A DNA stretch of 54,723 nucleotides, from positions 1-54,723 of the forward strand of contig CAZSMK010000008.1 in the NCBI GenBank assembly GCA_964608095.1, in the 5' to 3' direction. Numbering within the stretch: position 1 is the first letter of the stretch; every line of letters begins with the position of its first letter. The notes under the pieces are model-generated. The model was not told the origin of the DNA. It made no database searches and worked only from the letters and a program-made list of their open reading frames with translations. The DNA is from CAZSMK01 sp964608095 (GTDB lineage: Bacteria; Sumerlaeota; Sumerlaeia; MWCT01; JAGHBZ01). Below are positions 51,965-54,723 of the stretch, in pieces. A program made the translations under genes and the position numbers.

Positions 51965-53092
51965 TTACTTAACCAGATATGCTCGTATCATCCATTCATG
52001 TTCTGCGTCGGGCTTGAATTCTGCGCCTGCCTTGCCGACGAAAGAATGTGAAACCTGAGGGGCTTCATTGAAATGGAAGTAAATGCCTTTATACTGGTGA
52101 GCCTCTGGATCAATGGCAACCATTAAATAGCCCTCATTTGCAGTAGTAACGGTTAAAGGTGACGGGAACACCAATTCTACCCACTTTTCCTTATACGAAA
52201 ACAATCCATACGGAATCTCTTCTTTTGCATACTCCGTGCCTGACGAATCAACCAATGAGACTTTTATCATGGTTTTTTGGGTGTCGTAACCGGAGCCGTA
52301 GCGGCTGCCGTATACTTTAAATCCTTTGAGCATGAGCGGTTTTTGTAGCGCGGCAACGTCCGGAAAATCAGAAAGAGTATAACGGATAGCAGGTCCCCTG
52401 CCGCCGTAACTTCTCATCCCATCTGATTGAGTATCGTCGTATTTAAGTTCCAAACATCCGGAGAACGCATCCTGCTGAACAGGTTCTTTCCAGTCGCTGA
52501 GCAGCATCACCTTCTTGCCTTGAGAAGGTACAGTAGTCATTCTCACGCGCACCATCCAATCGAATCTATCACGAACGGACTCGAAGCCCGAGTCAGGTAA
52601 ACCCGTATAGGAATGTGTGGTATCGACATTCTTATCGAATCCAAGATAGATTCCCTTTGTCTGGTGCGGATTGAAACTCAATGCGACAAAAAATTTCGGT
52701 GTAACTTCGACAGCGGGTGTGGGGAACGTATACCATTTGAGATCAGCACGCTCGACCGCGCCGTAGGGAACCGGCACATCGGCAAGCACCTGTTTTTTAC
52801 CATTGAGAATATAGATGTGGAAATCCTCATCGGGTGCCTCGGGAAGTCCGTATCTGCTCGCAAAAATCGACACTTCTTCAACAAATTTAAGGGTTTCAGG
52901 TGCGGAAAATTCTACACAATGACCTGATGCGGCTATGCTGCGCTTCCCCTCGGCTGTATCGTCTACATAGCCAAGGACAGTCCCTTGAGCAGCGGTCTCC
53001 TGGCTCATGACCGACATGGTAATGCAGCATAACATCAACACAAGGATACTGAAGAGTACTACTCGCATATTATTTGGTTTTTGTTTTCTCAT
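51965..53092 (-). CDS. Secreted two-repeat protein, partner of the sigma/anti-sigma pair
   Basis: The 375-residue protein has a signal peptide (about 1-35) and two homologous halves, about 38-190 and 208-375. Both have YDDT..G..S, then SRYG, a Tyr/Trp-Lys segment before FP(T/S)P, a (T/Y)KGIY(L/F)xF core, a HSYTG/HSFVG and a closing W-M-R. The fold is presumably a beta-sandwich. No catalytic motif or membrane anchor is seen. It ends the sigma-factor operon with 88 bases between it and the anti-sigma gene, so it may be the regulated output or the sensor's ligand-binding partner. No known family is identified. Confidence 0.65.
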   Translation of the reverse strand: MRKQKPNNMRVVLFSILVLMLCCITMSVMSQETAAQGTVLGYVDDTAEGKRSIAASGHCVEFSAPETLKFVEEVSIFASRYGLPEAPDEDFHIYILNGKKQVLADVPVPYGAVERADLKWYTFPTPAVEVTPKFFVALSFNPHQTKGIYLGFDKNVDTTHSYTGLPDSGFESVRDRFDWMVRVRMTTVPSQGKKVMLLSDWKEPVQQDAFSGCLELKYDDTQSDGMRSYGGRGPAIRYTLSDFPDVAALQKPLMLKGFKVYGSRYGSGYDTQKTMIKVSLVDSSGTEYAKEEIPYGLFSYKEKWVELVFPSPLTVTTANEGYLMVAIDPEAHQYKGIYFHFNEAPQVSHSFVGKAGAEFKPDAEHEWMIRAYLVK

Positions 53093-53180
53093 GGTTTTTT
53101 CTCCTTTTTACAAAATTCCGACCTTCCTGTAAACTCGAGCAGACCACAATAGACCGAAAAGCGCTATGACAAAAACCTTC

Positions 53181-53945
53181 TTATTGTTTTACCCTCAACA
53201 CATCCCCCGTAGAGACAGTACCGTTAGTGGGATCATAGGTCGACGCATGAACCGGTTGTCCAACCGCGGTATCGGTTGTATACCGTAGGAAATCTCCCAT
53301 GTAATACCCAAAAGCGCCATCCTGAGCGATAAACTCAGTTCCTCCTGTCACCGCAACACCGCCTCTCCTCACCTCTCGACCCGCAAAATAAGGTTCTCCG
53401 ACTTCAGAACCTTCTAACTCTGTGCTGGAAGATGGAGAACCAAATTCCCCTTCTTGCTCAATTCTCTCTTTTGGCGTGGAAGTATAAGCCTCGATACGCG
53501 TTCCCATATATAGCTCAGCATCCCTCTCTGCAACCTGATTTCGCCCGAAGGAATCACCTGCAGGAGATCGCTGGTTCCATAAGGACGTGAGTCCAATCAC
53601 TACAAGGAGCAGAGCGGCAAAAGGAATAACTGGATAAAGGATTGAGAACGGCTTCGATTTTTTAGGTATGAAAAAACGAACTAATCTCTGTATAACACTA
53701 TCATGCTGTGGAGAGGAAAAGGATTCATTAAGAAGCGCTGCCATTACGCGTTGATTGAAATCAGGTGGCGCACATTTAGAGGAAATGTAGTCTTTCAATG
53801 CCTCGTCATCTGCGAGAAGCGTATGTAACAATTCACGACATGTCGCACATTCATTCAGGTGTTGTTCCACCATTTGTTTCTCGTCAGGTGAAAGTAACCC
53901 GTCCACATAAAGAACGAGGGATTGTTCTATTTCATGACACTTCAT
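53181..53945 (-). CDS. Membrane-spanning anti-sigma factor with zinc finger and pilin-like C-terminus
   Basis: The 254-residue protein begins with a zinc-binding anti-sigma domain: CHEIEQSLVLYVDGLL, then HLNECATCREL (HxxxCxxC, about 28-35). One membrane segment (about 97-119) follows, then a roughly 135-residue periplasmic part rich in Gly, Glu and Thr. The last 18 residues (237-254) read YDPTNGTVSTGDVLRVKQ and match the pseudopilin end (YDPTNGTVSYG, 175-185, and a following R..K). It overlaps the sigma gene by ATGA. It should hold the ECF sigma factor inactive until a periplasmic signal. Confidence 0.82.
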   Translation of the reverse strand: MKCHEIEQSLVLYVDGLLSPDEKQMVEQHLNECATCRELLHTLLADDEALKDYISSKCAPPDFNQRVMAALLNESFSSPQHDSVIQRLVRFFIPKKSKPFSILYPVIPFAALLLVVIGLTSLWNQRSPAGDSFGRNQVAERDAELYMGTRIEAYTSTPKERIEQEGEFGSPSSSTELEGSEVGEPYFAGREVRRGGVAVTGGTEFIAQDGAFGYYMGDFLRYTTDTAVGQPVHASTYDPTNGTVSTGDVLRVKQ

Positions 53946-54622
53946 ACGCTTTCACCTTCTTGTTCCTGTAATTTTTTGCGGAAACTAACGCGAGCCCGGT
54001 AAAGGAGGCTTTTGAGTTTTGTCAATGATACGCCCATGATGGACGCAATATCCTCATAGGTGAGTTCCTGGACATACTTGAGAACCATGGCGCGTCGTTG
54101 TTCCGCGGGTAACGAATCGAACGCCCTCTGAATCTGTTCATGTTGTTCTTTTCTCATAATCTCCGTATCCGGTCGCCAGCGTTTTCTCGCTGCCGGTTCT
54201 TTACCTGAGTCTTTTATTTCGTCGAGCGATAGGGTTCGGCGTTGTGCAAGGCGCTTCCAGTCAATACATAGATTTTTGACAACTTTCATTAACCACGGTT
54301 TTATCTTGAGGTTACCGTTCTTGAGGATTTCAAAATAACATCTCACAAGAGCAACCTGTGCAATCTCCTGCGCAGTATCGAAATCATCGACATAGTTATA
54401 AGCAATCGCAATAAGGAGTCCCCGGTATATATCAATAATACCCTGGAATGCCTCCCGGTCACCCGTCCTGATCCGTTTGATAATGACATCAACGTCCCTA
54501 TCGAGGTCAGGTCGCTGTACTTTTCCGGCCGCTATGCCGGTAGATGTACTTACTGACTCGCGCATAATTCGTAATCGAAGGCCCTTCGATAGAAACCTCT
54601 TGTTATCTACCATTTGCTCCAC
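53942..54622 (-). CDS. ECF-type RNA polymerase sigma factor
   Basis: The 226-residue protein has sigma region 2 (about 56-115: AFQGIIDIYRGLLIAIAYNYVDD, DTAQEIAQVALVRCYFEI) and region 4 (about 168-220: FDSLPAEQRRAMVLKYVQEL, YEDIASIMGVSLTKLKSLLYRAR), with no region 3, as in extracytoplasmic-function sigmas. It starts with GTG at 54622 or ATG at 54613; the GGAG site is too close to both, so the start is uncertain. Its stop overlaps the anti-sigma start. The 101 bases upstream hold a T-rich tract; no promoter was recognised. Confidence 0.88.
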   Translation of the reverse strand: MEQMVDNKRFLSKGLRLRIMRESVSTSTGIAAGKVQRPDLDRDVDVIIKRIRTGDREAFQGIIDIYRGLLIAIAYNYVDDFDTAQEIAQVALVRCYFEILKNGNLKIKPWLMKVVKNLCIDWKRLAQRRTLSLDEIKDSGKEPAARKRWRPDTEIMRKEQHEQIQRAFDSLPAEQRRAMVLKYVQELTYEDIASIMGVSLTKLKSLLYRARVSFRKKLQEQEGESV

Positions 54623-54723
54623 AGGCTAACCCAAGTTCGACAGTTTACCCTTTGAAGACCTTTTTTTTGTCTTTTTTTCGGGGTATGATTAGCCGCAAGT
54701 CCTTGTATGACGTAGGGGTACTT

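Overview
The window comes from the chromosome of a Gram-negative bacterium. It has LptD, LptF, an OmpA-type lipoprotein and a GspG-type pseudopilin. No plasmid, phage or insertion-sequence genes are visible. The lineage cannot be fixed from sequence reading alone. The pseudopilin style (an EAQTRSKVSRTKADMR stretch and a C-terminal YDPTNGTVS motif), secreted proteins with duplicated domains, and long intergenic spacers filled with short phrase-like repeats suggest an uncultured phylum. My recollection is that Sumerlaeota, Hydrogenedentota and PVC-adjacent groups look like this, but that is inference.

Region 1 (1-12.6 kb) is a canonical translation and transcription block on the plus strand. 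It runs tuf 3' end, rpmG, tRNA-Trp, secE, nusG, rplK, rplA, L10 leader, rplJ, rplL, rpoB, rpoC and terminator. Unusual points are a cysteine-rich insertion near the N-terminus of RpoC, a four-cysteine cluster in RpoB, and a 50-codon open frame between rplL and rpoB that spans a terminator-like hairpin and ends in an ATGA overlap with rpoB.

Region 2 (12.8-28.7 kb) is envelope and housekeeping. It holds lptF, lptD, an AMP-binding acyl-CoA synthetase, a spore-photoproduct-lyase-like radical SAM protein, a 0.9 kb repeat-rich spacer, dinB on the minus strand, an orphan response regulator, a small membrane-anchored protein, an ABC exporter (ATPase plus permease) with a conserved membrane-anchored partner, and overlapping pdxA-rsmA.

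Region 3 (28.9-43.4 kb) starts with a pseudopilin. Mostly minus-strand genes follow: glycosyltransferase, two polytopic GT-C-like membrane proteins, a coiled-coil protein, alanine dehydrogenase, polysaccharide deacetylase, OmpA-like lipoprotein, cupin, metallo-hydrolase, ilvC and argS. One plus-strand orphan [2Fe-2S] subunit of the molybdenum-hydroxylase type lies among them. The 1.1 kb ilvC-argS spacer holds dispersed repeats and a likely small RNA gene with its own promoter and terminator.

Region 4 (43.4-54.7 kb) holds a surface-glycan cluster (flippase, methyltransferase, glycosyltransferase), an Old Yellow Enzyme, a MATE exporter, two tRNA-Ser genes, a DUF2905 protein and a secreted cohesin-like protein. 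It ends with a minus-strand operon of ECF sigma factor, zinc-binding anti-sigma factor and secreted two-repeat protein. The anti-sigma factor ends in nearly the same motif as the pseudopilin C-terminus. This sigma/anti-sigma/secreted-protein set and the small RNA are the best candidates for something undescribed.
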